In this document: positions 10,901-23,000 of the stretch, in pieces
Layout of the letters: every line of letters starts with the position of its first letter
How positions within the stretch are numbered: position 1 is the stretch's first letter
Source: Hippopus hippopus
Lineage: Eukaryota; Mollusca; Bivalvia; Cardiida; Cardiidae
Assembly (NCBI GenBank): GCA_946811185.2
Contig: OX328096.1
Coordinates: 21,765,881 to 21,829,880, forward strand
Direction: 5' to 3'
DNA length: 64,000 nucleotides
Made by a program: the position numbers and the translations under genes
The notes under the pieces: generated by a model
Told to the model about the DNA's origin: nothing
Database searches by the model: none
Seen by the model: the letters and a program-made list of their open reading frames with translations, nothing else

Positions 10901-12262
10901 CAAATCCATTTGTTTTAGCCATATTTCATTTGTCGGCTGTAACTGATTTCTATTTGGACAAAACTAAAATTGTGAGGCAAAAAATAGATTAAAAAGTCTA
11001 AATAACCAAATAAATACTATAAGAAAAAACAAGTAGTTTTCATAATCCATACTGATAAAAGCCTACTCTGATAATGGTTTTGGTCACTATTTCTTTTTCG
11101 CTGAAAGACCCTTTACCACACAATGCCGACTTTTAACGACACTGAGAAAAAAGGCTTTTAAAATATTGTGGTAAGAGGAGAAAATATTGGAAAACAGCAT
11201 TTTCTCCTTTTCCAACGTTTTCTGCCTGTTCATGAACAAATATTATCATTTGAAAAACATCTGAATTGTCGTCAACAAAATCCTTCAAAATGGACGAGCC
11301 TAAAATTTTTCTGTGTGGTAAAGGGTTCAGCACACCTTTCTTGTTTTCCAGACAGAGTACATCAGAGTATAATGAATGTGTGCATAGCTCTTTACCAAAT
11401 GACAAAATTTTAGGCTATACCAAATTGGAAGAACTTGCAGACGACAAAATGAATGTGGCTGAAAAATTAAAACATGGTGTGAGAAGGGTAGAAAACATTG
11501 TGGGAAAAGGAGAAAATGCTGGTTACCAGCATTTTCTCCTTTTCCTACAATGTTTTCAAAAGGCTTCTTCCTTAGGGTCGTTAAAACTCGGGGTTTTATA
11601 GTAAAGAGATAGTACATGTATCTACACTGTTTGCTTTTTTTCTGAAATACTCTGGAAAAAACAACACAAAACAAGACAAAAAAAAAAGCTTAATAATAAC
11701 ATTCTCTGTATTTTCCCTCGCTGATAGTTTATTCCATTTATTTACAGCTCTCCAAATTCATTATGACATCATTGTAGTGTTCTTAAGAACTGTATTTTCG
11801 TCATTTTTCAGAGGCTTATTAGGAAAGTTCATTTTCGGTCATGAAACCACAACATTGGCATTGTTAACTGTACTAGGACTTTACAAAGATGACCAAAAGT
11901 TGTTGGCAACCAACAGGGCGACCATGAAAAATCGACAGTTCAGAACCAGTCACACCACACCTTATACTGCCAACGTCGCTTTTGTCCTGTATGTATGCAA
12001 TGGTACTAGTGAACTGGATATGGCTGCCTTTTATGTCAGGTTGTTTGTCAATGAAAAAGCAGTTGTAATTCCGGCTTGCAACAAATTTGTGTGTCCTTTG
12101 GAAGAGTTTTTGCTCCATTACGCGCCCTCACTTATGAACTGTGATCTTGCCCAGGTGTGTGGGCAGGGGAATGAGTCTTCACGAGCGTCAGTTAATCTAG
12201 GAGGTAGTTTCCCAACAATACTATTTCTGGTGTTGCTCGCATATAAGCTACTGATGTTGTAA
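4990..12262 (+). CDS. MINPP1-like: Multiple inositol polyphosphate phosphatase, copy 2 (complete)
   Basis: Exons 4990-5707, 9589-9710, 10524-10666 and 11812-12262 give 477 aa, close to the roughly 487 aa of the vertebrate enzyme, with all phases in agreement. The ATG at 4990 was chosen because it opens a signal-peptide-like stretch (MMLTHVFGYVFVVCSTCVA). Histidine acid phosphatase motif RHGARYP is at residues 68-74. The second motif, HAE in the family, reads HET (residues 338-340): Glu follows His directly, as Asp does in the HD group, and the usual Glu position is Thr. Exon 2 carries a conserved Trp-Cys (EDSWCS). The C-terminus ends in a hydrophobic run (SFPTILFLVLLAYKLLML), which suggests GPI anchoring after secretion. 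The 3.9-kb first intron holds a tandem-repeat element. Activity is uncertain because of HET; family assignment is firm. Confidence 0.93.
5741..5990 (-). repeat. Family A MITE
   Basis: Reverse copy with the palindrome CAGCCTGCGCAGTCCGCGCAGGCT split over 5789-5813. It starts about 33 bases after the exon 1 donor of MINPP1-like copy 2, so it is transcribed with the gene. Confidence 0.75.
6060..6798. other. Intron 1 of MINPP1-like copy 2, mostly unassigned
   Basis: Only a short family H fold-back (6322-6352, CAGACTGCAATTTCTGTGCAG) is recognised. Confidence 0.5.
6799..8758 (-). mobile_element. Tandem-repeat element family C (full length)
   Basis: The element reads on the - strand from ACAAGAGGGCCATGATGGCC (8758 down) through about twelve 145-bp units (the same motif recurs at 7216, 7361, 7506, 7651, 7796), to a GTCCGGCGTCCGTC patch and a terminal hairpin at 6800-6834. 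The hairpin stem is AGCTCACC/GGTGAGCT with inner stem TGAGCAC/GTGCTCA, and TTCG at the tip on the - strand, followed by CTAAAA. The 145-base period is not a multiple of three, so the 71-aa ORFs in it are shadows. Ends and plan resemble non-autonomous Helitron/Helentron-type elements. Confidence 0.8.
9055..9530. repeat. Family H fold-back copies
   Basis: Two hairpins carry the GATCAAGATCAGACTGC motif and its inverse: 9060-9135, degraded, and 9446-9525, with arms around CATGTTCTGTG. The second ends just before the exon 2 acceptor region of MINPP1-like copy 2. Confidence 0.6.
9728..9942 (+). repeat. MITE family B, forward copy
   Basis: Starts after TTAA at 9724-9727 with CCTTTTACCACACAATC. The central hairpin is formed by AGGAGAAAATGCTGGTAACC and its inverse. 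It lies 17 bases after exon 2 of MINPP1-like copy 2. The right end has decayed. Confidence 0.8.
9985..10523. other. Intron 2 of MINPP1-like copy 2, nothing recognised
   Basis: Apart from a family A end fragment at about 10228-10253 (CCCCCTTCTCACAGAGCATGG), no repeat or exon signal was found. Confidence 0.5.
10761..10985 (+). repeat. MITE family B, forward copy, degraded
   Basis: CCCTTTACTAAATATT start and a central ATGCTGGTAACCAGCAT. The left arm carries an expanded A-run. Intron 3 of MINPP1-like copy 2. Confidence 0.7.
11109..11326 (+). repeat. MITE family B, forward copy
   Basis: CCCTTTACCACACAATGCCG left end and GTGTGGTAAAGGG right end. The hairpin centre is mutated (ATATTGGAAAACAG). Intron 3 of MINPP1-like copy 2. 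Confidence 0.8.
11388..11608 (-). repeat. MITE family B, reverse copy
   Basis: CTCTTTACCAAATGACAAAA on the left, hairpin centre GCTGGTTACCAGC, and right end TAGTAAAGAG. It lies 62 bases from the preceding forward copy in the same intron. Confidence 0.85.
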
Positions 12263-12775
12263 TAACATCATAATGAGAAATTCTTTCCTAAAGACAAAAA
12301 AAAACCCCACTTTCAGTGTTCTGATCTTGATCGACAGTATCTGCAAAAGCACTAGAAGACGATGCCAAGTGAAAGATGAAACTGCTATCACGTTGACCTT
12401 TATTATGGAGATTAAAAAAAAAGTCTAGGATTGCCCGTGCTGTCGCACTGTTGACCTCTAACGCTCAAGCTGCTAAGCATGATTCACTGACCTTTTGAGG
12501 ACAATGTAGATCAAGATCAGACGACACAGAACGTATATTTTTCTCCAAGAATTAGGTCTGAAATGAAATTATACGGGTCTTTACTATCGGCTTGAAAGGT
12601 TTATCCTACTTATTTAGCAGCTGCAGGTTAAGGGTTAATATGAAAAAAAAACCTGACTTTGAATGCCCGTATTGTCATCACAGTTCATATGTACATACCA
12701 CAGGCCAATTGATGATTCACCGAAAAGCAGCTATAGAAATAACATAACAGAACATGTTGTTTTGTATCACGATCA
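12263..12775. other. 3' flank of MINPP1-like copy 2
   Basis: Likely 3' UTR and intergenic DNA. Family H half-copies at about 12325-12360 and 12500-12530 are the only recognised parts. No canonical AATAAA was seen close to the stop. Confidence 0.45.
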
Positions 12776-12960
12776 ACCCTTTACCAAACGGTTCCGTATT
12801 TTAAGGATCCTGAAGAAGAGGGCTGGTAACCAGCATTTTCTCCTTTCCCAACAATATTTCTACTCTTTCAAACACAAATTTCATCAAATGAACCATATTC
12901 AGTTTGTCATCTGCAGAAGCTTTTAGCTTGGACAAGTCTAAAATTTTGTCTTTTATTCGA
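12776..12960 (+). repeat. MITE family B with deletion in the left arm
   Basis: CCCTTTACCAAACGG start. The left hairpin arm is missing up to GGCTGGTAACC, so the central hairpin can no longer close. Confidence 0.75.
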
Positions 12961-13021
12961 GTTAAATAAAAGGGCTGCACATGCATGATTTTTTCTTAAT
13001 TTCTTGTCTTTTTTCTAACTT

Positions 13022-13390
13022 CGGCTCAGCCAGTTTCATTCCAAGGATTGACGACAGTCATTGCAACAAGATTCATTCCTCTCTCACCGCTGATCATTGT
13101 TTCGAAGATAGTTATGTGGAAAAGCAGCCAGTAGCTTTGAAAAAATATTGTGCGGAGTACTGGTAAAAGAAAATCCAGGAAAGCATGGCTGCCGCGATAT
13201 TGATTGATTGATTGTATGGTTTTTAACGGTGTTTCCAACATTATTTCAGTTATATAGCAGCAGCCAGTGCACCTATCCATGCTTTCGTGGAGCAAGCACC
13301 TATCTATGGAATCACATTTCTTTTTACCAGCGTTGCTCTCAACACTCTTTCAACACCACAGGCTACTTTCCTACTCAGAATGAAAATGAC
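13022..13390. repeat. Two truncated S1 SINEs, tail to tail
   Basis: A + copy without its tRNA head (13022-13200) runs into a (TTGA)n junction at 13198-13215, then an inverted partial copy follows (TTTTTAACGG...TATTTCAGTTATAT). The pair makes a long imperfect inverted repeat between the MINPP1-like and uncharacterised genes. Confidence 0.65.
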
Positions 13391-13704
13391 TAGTGTGCAG
13401 AAAACCATTATCATTTATTAGTAGTGTTCATATGATAACAAATAATTTAGATCCAACCATTATTGGGCGTATTCGGAGCAGTTTAACCTTTTAATCTTCA
13501 ATATTTTCAACAACTTAACTCTATATCAGAAAAAAAAAAAAATTTATTTCAATCAAAACTTAAAGTATTTGATGCCAACATTTTTTAAAGTACAGCTTCA
13601 GTGATAACTTATGCCTTCTAAAGACTACAAAACATAATGAGGAAAGGAGATAAAGCTATTTACCAGCACTCTCTCCTTTTCCCACAATTATTTCAAAAGC
13701 ATTT

Positions 13705-13969
13705 GAGCTATGCTTTGGCAAAAGTTGGTTTATTGCATCTCTATGATGCTTTATACAATACAAGTCATTATATAACTATGGATCCATAAAATCCAGCTTG
13801 TCTAACAACCAACTGAATCATAAGGTAGAATGGTCCTAGAATGGCCATGCAGAAAATTGACCGAAAACAAAAAGTTTCCACCCAGGTCAGCCTGCACCGA
13901 CTGCGCAGGCTGACGTGGGTTGATACTTTTAGCAGATGCATTAAACCCTCTTGTCACAGAAATGGCCCA
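13705..13969 (+). repeat. Family A MITE
   Basis: GAGCTATGCTTTGGCAAAAG left end, palindrome AGCCTGCACCGACTGCGCAG, right end TTGTCACAGAAATGG. It ends 88 bases from the stop codon of the - strand gene. Confidence 0.75.
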
Positions 13970-14056
13970 TTTGCTTCCTCAAGATTGTAAAAAGGTGGAA
14001 GTCATTTTGTAAAGTTGAACACATATGGTTGATAACAGTGTAAACAAATAAGATGT

Positions 14057-17000
14057 CTATGTCCTCTTTTTCTTCTTTAGAGGAGGTGATCCATCTGTGT
14101 TATTCTGTCCGTTTACAGTTTTAAGTTTTTCTGGATCTAGGGTACTCAGTATTTGGTAGGTCCATAGAGTAAGCTCTACTTTGTGTGGGGTCCAGGACTT
14201 TTTGGTATCTGTGGGAGAGAATGAATTTTTGTGTGATCTTAACAGCAAGAAAAATAGTAAAAGTAACTTATAAATCAAGGATTAAAAAGTTATCCTCTTT
14301 TTACCACTGTTGCAATTTTTGGATTATTATGGATTACTACAAATTTAATCAATCTAAGCAAATACACCTAGGTGCAGTTAACACAGAATTGTTTTGAAGA
14401 TTTTATTGTATTTCTAGCACTAAAATGCATATTAGTCACATGGCTTAGAACATTTGAAAAATATCTATTTGACCCATATAACCCTTTCTTACACAATCCC
14501 GACTTTCAACGACGCTATGGATTATTATAAATTACTAGAAATTCAATCAATCTAAGCAAATACACCTAGGTGCAGTTAACACAGAATTGTGTTGAGGATT
14601 TTATTATATTTCTAGCACTAAAATGCATATTAGTCACATGGCTTAGAACATTTGAAAAATATCTATTTGACCAATATAACCCTTTATTACACAATCCCAA
14701 CTTTTAATGACGTTATGAAAGAGGCCTTTTGAAAACATTGTGGGAAAAGGAGAAAACGCTGGTGACCTTCATTTTCTCCTTTTTCCACAATGTTTTCTAC
14801 CCTATGATAGATAGAAATAGTTATTTGAGCAACATTAATTTTAATCTATCGCAAATGCTTTCAATTTGGACCAGTTGAGAATTTTATCGTTTGGTAAAGA
14901 GTTAAAGATACCCATTTACTCATTTTAGCTGAATGTAGAAATGTGTTTAAATCAATAAATTAGCAATATCTATAGCCCAAAAGAATGAAAAGAAGTTTCA
15001 GATTTGTTACTTGAAATGGATTTTGGTAAGGAGAAAATTATGTCGAGTCAAAATTGTAAACAATGGGGGAGTGTATCACTACTGTCATTTACACATCCCA
15101 ATCTAAAAATAGAGGGCTAGACTACTTGTTGTTTCAACATGGGAAATGGCGCACTCGTCTATCTGTAGGATCATGGGTTTTCCCCTTCTTTCAGCAATCC
15201 AAAATCGCTAAATATTAATGTGCACATACGAAATTTACATTTCTAATGTCTTTGAAATCATTCCACTGCACTCTCGATATAAAATTCCGATATCCTTGAG
15301 TAAATTGCTGCTGGGTTCTTGTGACATAGATTGTTGCGGTAGTAGACCTGTGTAGTGTATCTCGGCTCCACTTTCTTGTCATTTACATGAATGCAAGGCG
15401 AAGGTCGTACACAGTCACGTGACAAGCATAATGTGGTATACTCGACTGAACGAGTGGATAGGAGCCAAGTCTAAAATTACATTTTCTATCCATCATAATC
15501 TATGCAATCTCGCAAGTGCCAGGTGTAATATTTGTCATGAAGCTACAAGAATGACTATAGTTTGATAAAATATCGAAGAAATTGGTTATATTTGGCTTAA
15601 AATGAGTAAATGGTCTCTTTAAGGGAGTGTGCTTACAAAGTTTGATTTGACATTCACTGAACAACTGGGCTCATTATAGTGGATGGACTGACACATTAAA
15701 AAAGTTCATTTTCTACACTGTGGACCCAGGAGAGCTTAGTATCACTTCAAATCTCTTATTTAGAAGGTTTTGTAATATTTGTTTGGCTGTTTTTTTTCAT
15801 TTAGTCTGGGCAATAGATGTCAAGAAGCTATGAATAATTTTAACACCTGGATTGCCTAATAAACCCAACAGAGATTTTAAATCTAAAAATAAGATAGTTG
15901 ATAGAATAGTGTTTAATGCAACTTTCAACATTATTTCAGTCATATCACGGCAACAGCTCACACATTCATGTATTACCTGGGTTTCACCAGAACAAGGCTA
16001 GGGCCCTCTGAATGGTGTTACCCAAGGACACTCCCATGAAAAGCCCTGCAGATTAGGTGGGGCTCAAACCTGAAGCCTCCAGGTTACCACTGAGCCATGC
16101 AGGACCCCAAATCTAGAAATAAGACTCAAATAAATGCAGATTCAAGACTGATTTTATCTAGAATGTCTCAGTTAAGATCAAAGATCAAACTACATGTTTT
16201 CTGTAGTCTGATTTTCATCTATAATGCCCCCAGAAGCAACTATAGTTGTGAAAGGGACTTTAACGGTTAAATGGAATTCTTAGTCTCGATTTCAATATCA
16301 GCCATCTGATTGGCTCAGAAATTCTGTGTCAGCCAATCAGATGGCAGATATATTTGAATTCAGACTTGAAACTGAATTTCGGATAGTAATCAAACTTGAA
16401 CCCTTGAATTGAACCATATGACGGTTACTGAAGAATACAATTATCAACCCTTTAACCCTTTTCCACACAATCCTGATTTTTAATGACCCTGAGCACAGAG
16501 GCTTTTTAAAACATTGTGGGAAAAGGAGAAAATGCTGGTAACCAGCATTTTCTCCTTTTCCCACAATGTTTTTTACCCTTCCCAAAACAAATTCAATTTA
16601 TGAGTCACATTAATTTTGTCGTCTGCATATGCTTTGAATTTGGACAAGTCTTGAAATTTGTTGTGTGGTAAAGATGTTAACAACAGGGCCTTTCACAACT
16701 ATAGTTCCTTTGCAGCCAGTGTAGATTGAGATCAAGATCAAAATATTTAGTTTGATCTTAGATCTACACAGTCCACTTTGCTGAGACATTCTGTACAAAA
16801 ACAACCTTCAAGTAGCACTAATCTAGTTTTTATTTTCAGACTGAAAATGTATGTTAGAGTTATTCAGCGCTCTAAGGGCAAAGCAGTCTTTGTGAATTTT
16901 CCATAAATGATATCTTCACACATAACAACTAAGTTTGCAATATACATGTACGCTCTGGCAAAAGGGGGTTTGGTGCATCACAGAGATGCATACCAACATG

Positions 17001-20000
17001 TAAATGCATTACTATGGATCAAAAACAATGAAAACAACCAACTAAATCATGAGGCAGACTGGTTCTTTGACATGCAGAATACTGACTAATAGCAAAAAGT
17101 ATTGACTCAGGCAGCCTATGCAGACTGCACAGGCTATAAACCTAGTTTGACACTTTTTGCAAATGTATTAAAACCCCTTTTCAGTGACAGAGTATAGCTC
17201 ATTCATATATCAACCATGCTCTGGCAAAAGGGGGCTTAATGCATCTCCGTGATACATGATACCAGGCAAGTCATCACATAGTTATGGATCCATAATAGCC
17301 ACTTTTTTAACAAACCACTTTATCAGTAGGTACACTGGTCCTTTGACATACAGAAAATTGACCAATAGCGAAAAGTATCGGCCCAGGTCAGCCTGCGCGG
17401 ACTGCGCAGGCTGACCTGGGTCGATACTTTTCGCAAATGCATTAAGCCCCCTTTTTCACAGAGCATGGCTCATATATAATAACTACAGACTATAGCCTGA
17501 CATTACCATTTTTGTTTAGCTCCTTCACCACAGCCTTGACCTTGTTCATGTAACTCATGTAAAATGACAAGTCATATTTGATTGGTTGTAATCCACCAAT
17601 GGCAATCATGCTTTCATCTGCCATAAAACCTGCATCACCAGGTGCCCCTGCAGCTAACACAGCTAATGAAATAAAGAACAAAAAATAGTAATTAAACTTT
17701 TAGTCATGTACTGCAATATATTTCCATTTCAATCCCAACTCAATATTTGAGTAATGCTCTATGAAATGGGGCTAAATGCATCTGCTAAGAGTATGTCAGC
17801 CTGCACAGTCTGCACAGGCTAACATAAGTCGAAACTTTTTCCTATAGGTAAGCTTTCTGCATGTCCAAGAACATTCTACCTCATGACTCACCCAGATGTC
17901 AGACAAAATGGATTTTATGGATCCAAAATTACATGATGGCTTGCATGGTACCCAATGTAACCTATGTTTTAACTTGTCTGAGATATCATCAAGACAATCA
18001 TTCTGACAAACTTTCACAAGTATTGGACAGAAAATGTGGCCTCTACAGCATACACAAAGTTTTCCAAAGATTTGACCTGGTGACCTAGTTTTTGACACAA
18101 TGTGACCCATTTTCGAACCCGTCGGAGGCATCATAAAGACAAACATTTTGAGTATGTTTCATAAGTATTAGACATAAACTGTTACCTCTTAAGGGTACAC
18201 AAGGTTTATCAAAAATTAAACCTATTGACCTAGTTTTTGACCTAAAACGATCCATTTTTTAACTCTTCACATATATCATTAAGACAAACATTCTAACCAA
18301 AGTTCATGATTACTTGACTGAAAATGTGGCCTTTACAGCGTACAAAAGTTTTTTCAAAGATTTGACCCAGTGACATAGTTTTTGATCCCACATGACCTTT
18401 TTACAAACTCATCTATAATACCATTTTAAGACTAATATTTTGACCAAATTTTACGAGTGTTTGGACATAAAATGTGGCCTTTTGAGTGTACACAAGGTTT
18501 TTCAAAGGTCTGACCCAATGACGTAGTTTTCGACCCCACATGACCCATTTTCATTATTGTCTGAGATAATTTCAAGACAAAAATTATGAATTATCTTCAT
18601 AAGTAATGGACTGAAAATATGACCTTTAAAGCAGACACAAGGTTTTTCTAAGATATGACCCAGTTTTTGACCCCACATGACCCATTTTCAAATTCGTCCA
18701 AGATATTATCATAACAAAAATTCTGACAAACTTTCACGTATACTGGACAGAAAAAGTGGCCTCAAGAGCATCCACTAGGTTTTTCAAAAGTGTGACCCAG
18801 TGACCTAGTTCTTGACCCAATATGAACCATATTCAAAATCGTCCAAGATATTATCAAGACAAACATTCTGACCAACTAAGTGTGGTAATAAAGATTTTTA
18901 AAAGTTTGATCCAGTGATCTAGTTCTTGACCTAACATGACACATTTTTTAAATCAGCTGAGATATCATCAAGACAAAGATTCTGACCAAGTTCCATGAGT
19001 ATAGGACTGAAAATGTAGCCTCTAGAGTGTACACAAGGTAAAAGTTGACAATGCATAACGGACAATGCACACAGCACGATCACAAAGCTCACCTTGAGCA
19101 CTTTGTGCTCAGGTAAGTTAAAAATATGATACTGTATACCAAAATGTCCTACTTGCTCCAAATGCTGATTGATAAGTTGTGGGCCTTGTATTGCAGAGTT
19201 AAGAAGTTCTTTTCAGCCCTACTATTTCCTGACTACCTAAGGTTGTGTACCCAAAGACTGGTGTCATTTGGTCACTTTATGTCGAAGAGGCAGCACTCTA
19301 AAGTAATCAAGACAAGTGACTTTTTAAAAGTGTGCTGTTCCACAAGGATAATGCCCATGTTCACAAGTTTGTAATTGCCATGGCTGCCATTATCAATTGT
19401 GGTCCTGATTCATTGAGCATCTGCATCTGCATTATTTGCCTGATCTTGCTTCATCAGACTTTCGTCTGTTTCCAAAATTGAAAAAGGCCATTTCCAGTGC
19501 CTACTTTGGATCAGATGATGGCGCCATACATGCAGTGGAGGACTTTCTGCATGGTCAAGAAAAAGCACTTAAATATTGCTTACAAAAGTGTATATATACT
19601 GACGGGGATTATGTTGAAAAGTAAGGCAGTATGTTCACCAAAAGTCAAACCCTTGCCTATCAGGCTCACAATGTACCAATAAGCCCTTTTACCAGAACAA
19701 GTAACTGAGTCATATTCTGTGAAAAGGGGGCTTAATGCACCATCACCATAACCCAGTTTGTCAGATCTCATATATACCAAACACCCGACTTGCTTTTAAA
19801 ACTAAACAATACCTGATGCTGTTGCTGGACCAACTGCTTTAAGTACTATTAATTCTTTAATTGCGCCAGAAAGGTCTGGTAGCTTCTTGAATGCTTTTTT
19901 ACTGGCTGATTCAACAAGATCTGGTGAATTCTCTTTTACAAGTTCTGTCAAACGAGGCCTGAACTTTCCCCTCTACGAAAAGAAAATGAAGATTTCCAGG

Positions 20001-23000
20001 AAGAAACATCAAATAGTAAATGTACATTAAATTTCATATAAGCTGTGTTCAGGAAAGAATTCCTGGTTTTTTTGGGGGTATATTTTTGTGGTAAACTTTG
20101 GTAAATATTTGCACAAGGTCAGATTAACTCTTTACCACATAATCCCGAGTTTTAACGACCCTGTGAAAGAAACCTTTTGAAAACATTGTGGGAAAAGGAG
20201 AAAATGCTGGTAACCAGCATTTTCTCCTTTTCCCACAAGGTTTTCTATCCTTTCAGAGACAAATTTCATAAATTGAGACACTTCAATTTGTCGTCTGCAA
20301 ATGCTTTCAATATGGACCAGTCTAACATTTTGTCGTTTCGGTAAACAGTTAAGAAAAAAATCCCTTTGCCCTATTCTAGTGCATAAATGATAGCATTTGG
20401 CCATTTCAAAGAAACAAGAGGGCCATGATGGCCCTGAAGTCGCTCAGCTGAGTCTTTTGACCAAATATGATCCATTTTAAATTTCTTTCAAAAGTGTATA
20501 CAAGGTTTTTCTAAGATTTGACCTTGTGACCTAGTTTTCGACCCGACATGACCAATTTTCAAACTCATTCAAGATATCATCAAGACAAACATTCTGATCA
20601 ATTTTCAAGAGTATTGGACTAAAAATGTGGCCTCTACAGCATACACAGGGTTTTTCTAAAATTTGCCCTAATGACCTAGTTTTTGACCCAACATGATCCA
20701 TTTTTGAACTCGTCTGAGATAACATCAAGCCAAACATTCTGACCAATTTTCAAGAGTATTGGACTAAAAATGTGACCTCTAGAGCGTACACAAGGTTTTT
20801 CTATGATTTGACCTCGTGACCTAGTTTTTGACCCGACATAACCCATTTCAAACTCGTCTGAGATATCATCAAGACAAACATTCTGACCAACTTTCAAGAG
20901 TTTTGGACTGAAAATATGGCCTCTAGAGCATACACAAGGTTTTTCTAAGATTTGACCTAGTGACCTAGTTTTTGACCTGACATGACCCATTTTCAAACTC
21001 GTCCGAGGTATCATCAAGACAAACATTCTGACCAATTTTCAAGAGTTTTGGACTGAAAATATGGCCTCTAGAGCATACACAAGGTTTTTCTAAGATTTGA
21101 CCTAGTGACCTAGTCTTTGATCCGACATGACCCATTTTCAAACTCATCCGAGATATCATCAAGACAAACATTCTGACCAAGTTTCAAGAGTATCGGACTG
21201 AAAATGTGGTCTCTAGAGCGTACACAAGGTAAAAGTTGACGACGGATGCCTGACGCCGGACACAGCACGATCACAAAAGCTCACCATGAACACTTTGTGC
21301 TCAGGTGAGCTAAAGAAAGGTTTTATTTTCTTTTTATTAGAGTGGTGTTATTTATCTTATGTGTGTTAAAAAGCCCAAAATAATTTCTTCATTTCTCTTG
21401 TTTCTTTGCATGAAATAGTTTTATCAAAATATTCTAGCAGCTTCTTATTTCATTTAATAGCAATTACAGGTAAATACCTAACACTGAATTGGAGAATACT
21501 AAAATCTTCACAAAATGAAAACAATTCCAGACTCATCCAAACTGAAAGCATTTGAAGACGTAAAATACATGTAGAAATTATGGTTCATTTAGTTGGATTT
21601 GAAATGTAAGGGTAGAAAAACATTTGGGAAAAGGGAATAAAATGCTAGTTACAGCTTTTTTGTTTCTTTTCCAACAATATTTTTAAAAAATCCTAGTTCT
21701 TTTGGGTAAAAACACTGAACTGTTTTGAATAAAGTTTAAGTGATTAATTAACTAGAAAAGTATGGCAGACATTACCGTAAGCTTCCATTTCATCAGTTTA
21801 CATAATTCATCATGTGTGATATATCTTTCCTTTCTACCTTTGATCTCAGTTGGTAAATCATTCTGATACCTGGAAAAAATTACCACTCATTTTTGTAACA
21901 CTCACAATTTGACTTTATAAGAGATAACAAACTTAAATTGATTTCTGAAAATAAATACTACTAGTACTTAAGCTTTGATGGCATGCATTTTCAGAGTGAA
22001 CCACTCAGGTAGGTCAGTAGATGAAACCCTGACATGATATTATGTCAAAAAAATTGTTGAAACTATTAACAATTGTCTTTTTTCCATTTCAACAAGTTGA
22101 TTTGCATTACTGGTAAGTCTATTGATGGTAGGAAAAAAAGGAAACATACGATCTTATTTTTTTGGTTTTGCCACAAATGATTTTGTGGCTACTAGTTTAT
22201 AGGTTTGCCATAACGCCAGTTTATTTTGTCCCCTTAACTAAGAATTTTTGCTTTTTCACAATTTGAGGTTTAAGAATTTGAAAGCTATCATTTTGTCATT
22301 TTTTTTTCTTTTGTACATTTACATGTACCAAATTATTTTGGAAATTATGTAAAATTACTTGTGTGTATTAAGATATAAATTCAAGGACACTACTTGTTTT
22401 TGTAATTATTAAGTTCCCATCTTATCGATTTTTCAAAATTATAATTTATCATTCATATTTCATTACAAACCTGTTGCATTTGGGTTACATTCGTACAAAA
22501 GCAAATGAATGAAGTCTACATGGATGATTTCAAAATGACAAGTTTTGGTAAAAATGTTCCAAAATTTGTTGCAACGAAATAACATAGATCTACTATCAAG
22601 AGTAGAAGTTGCGATCTATCGTTCAATATCTTTGTAACACTTGTAAAATGAGTGAATTATGTTTGTAGGACCTTTTTGTGTAAGTCTTTATTATACAATA
22701 TTCCAAACCTTGCGAGTTTAAAACAAGAATTTAATGACTATCTGTAAGACAAAGCAAAACCACATGGTTGTGTACAAACTTCCCGTGGTAAAAAGCACTT
22801 GGTGGTAAAACTTGTAGCGGCGAATGTTTTTGATAGCGAAAGCTCTGGTGGTCAATTTGTTTGGTAGCGAAATCTCATCAAGCCGATGAAAAAATGCTTA
22901 CCACTCATCAAGTTCCAACAAATCTTTCTTCTTATCAGGACGCATTTTCTGTGCCTTGGCTGTAATTGCTTCATTGTAAAGCATCAATAAAGATTTCCAT

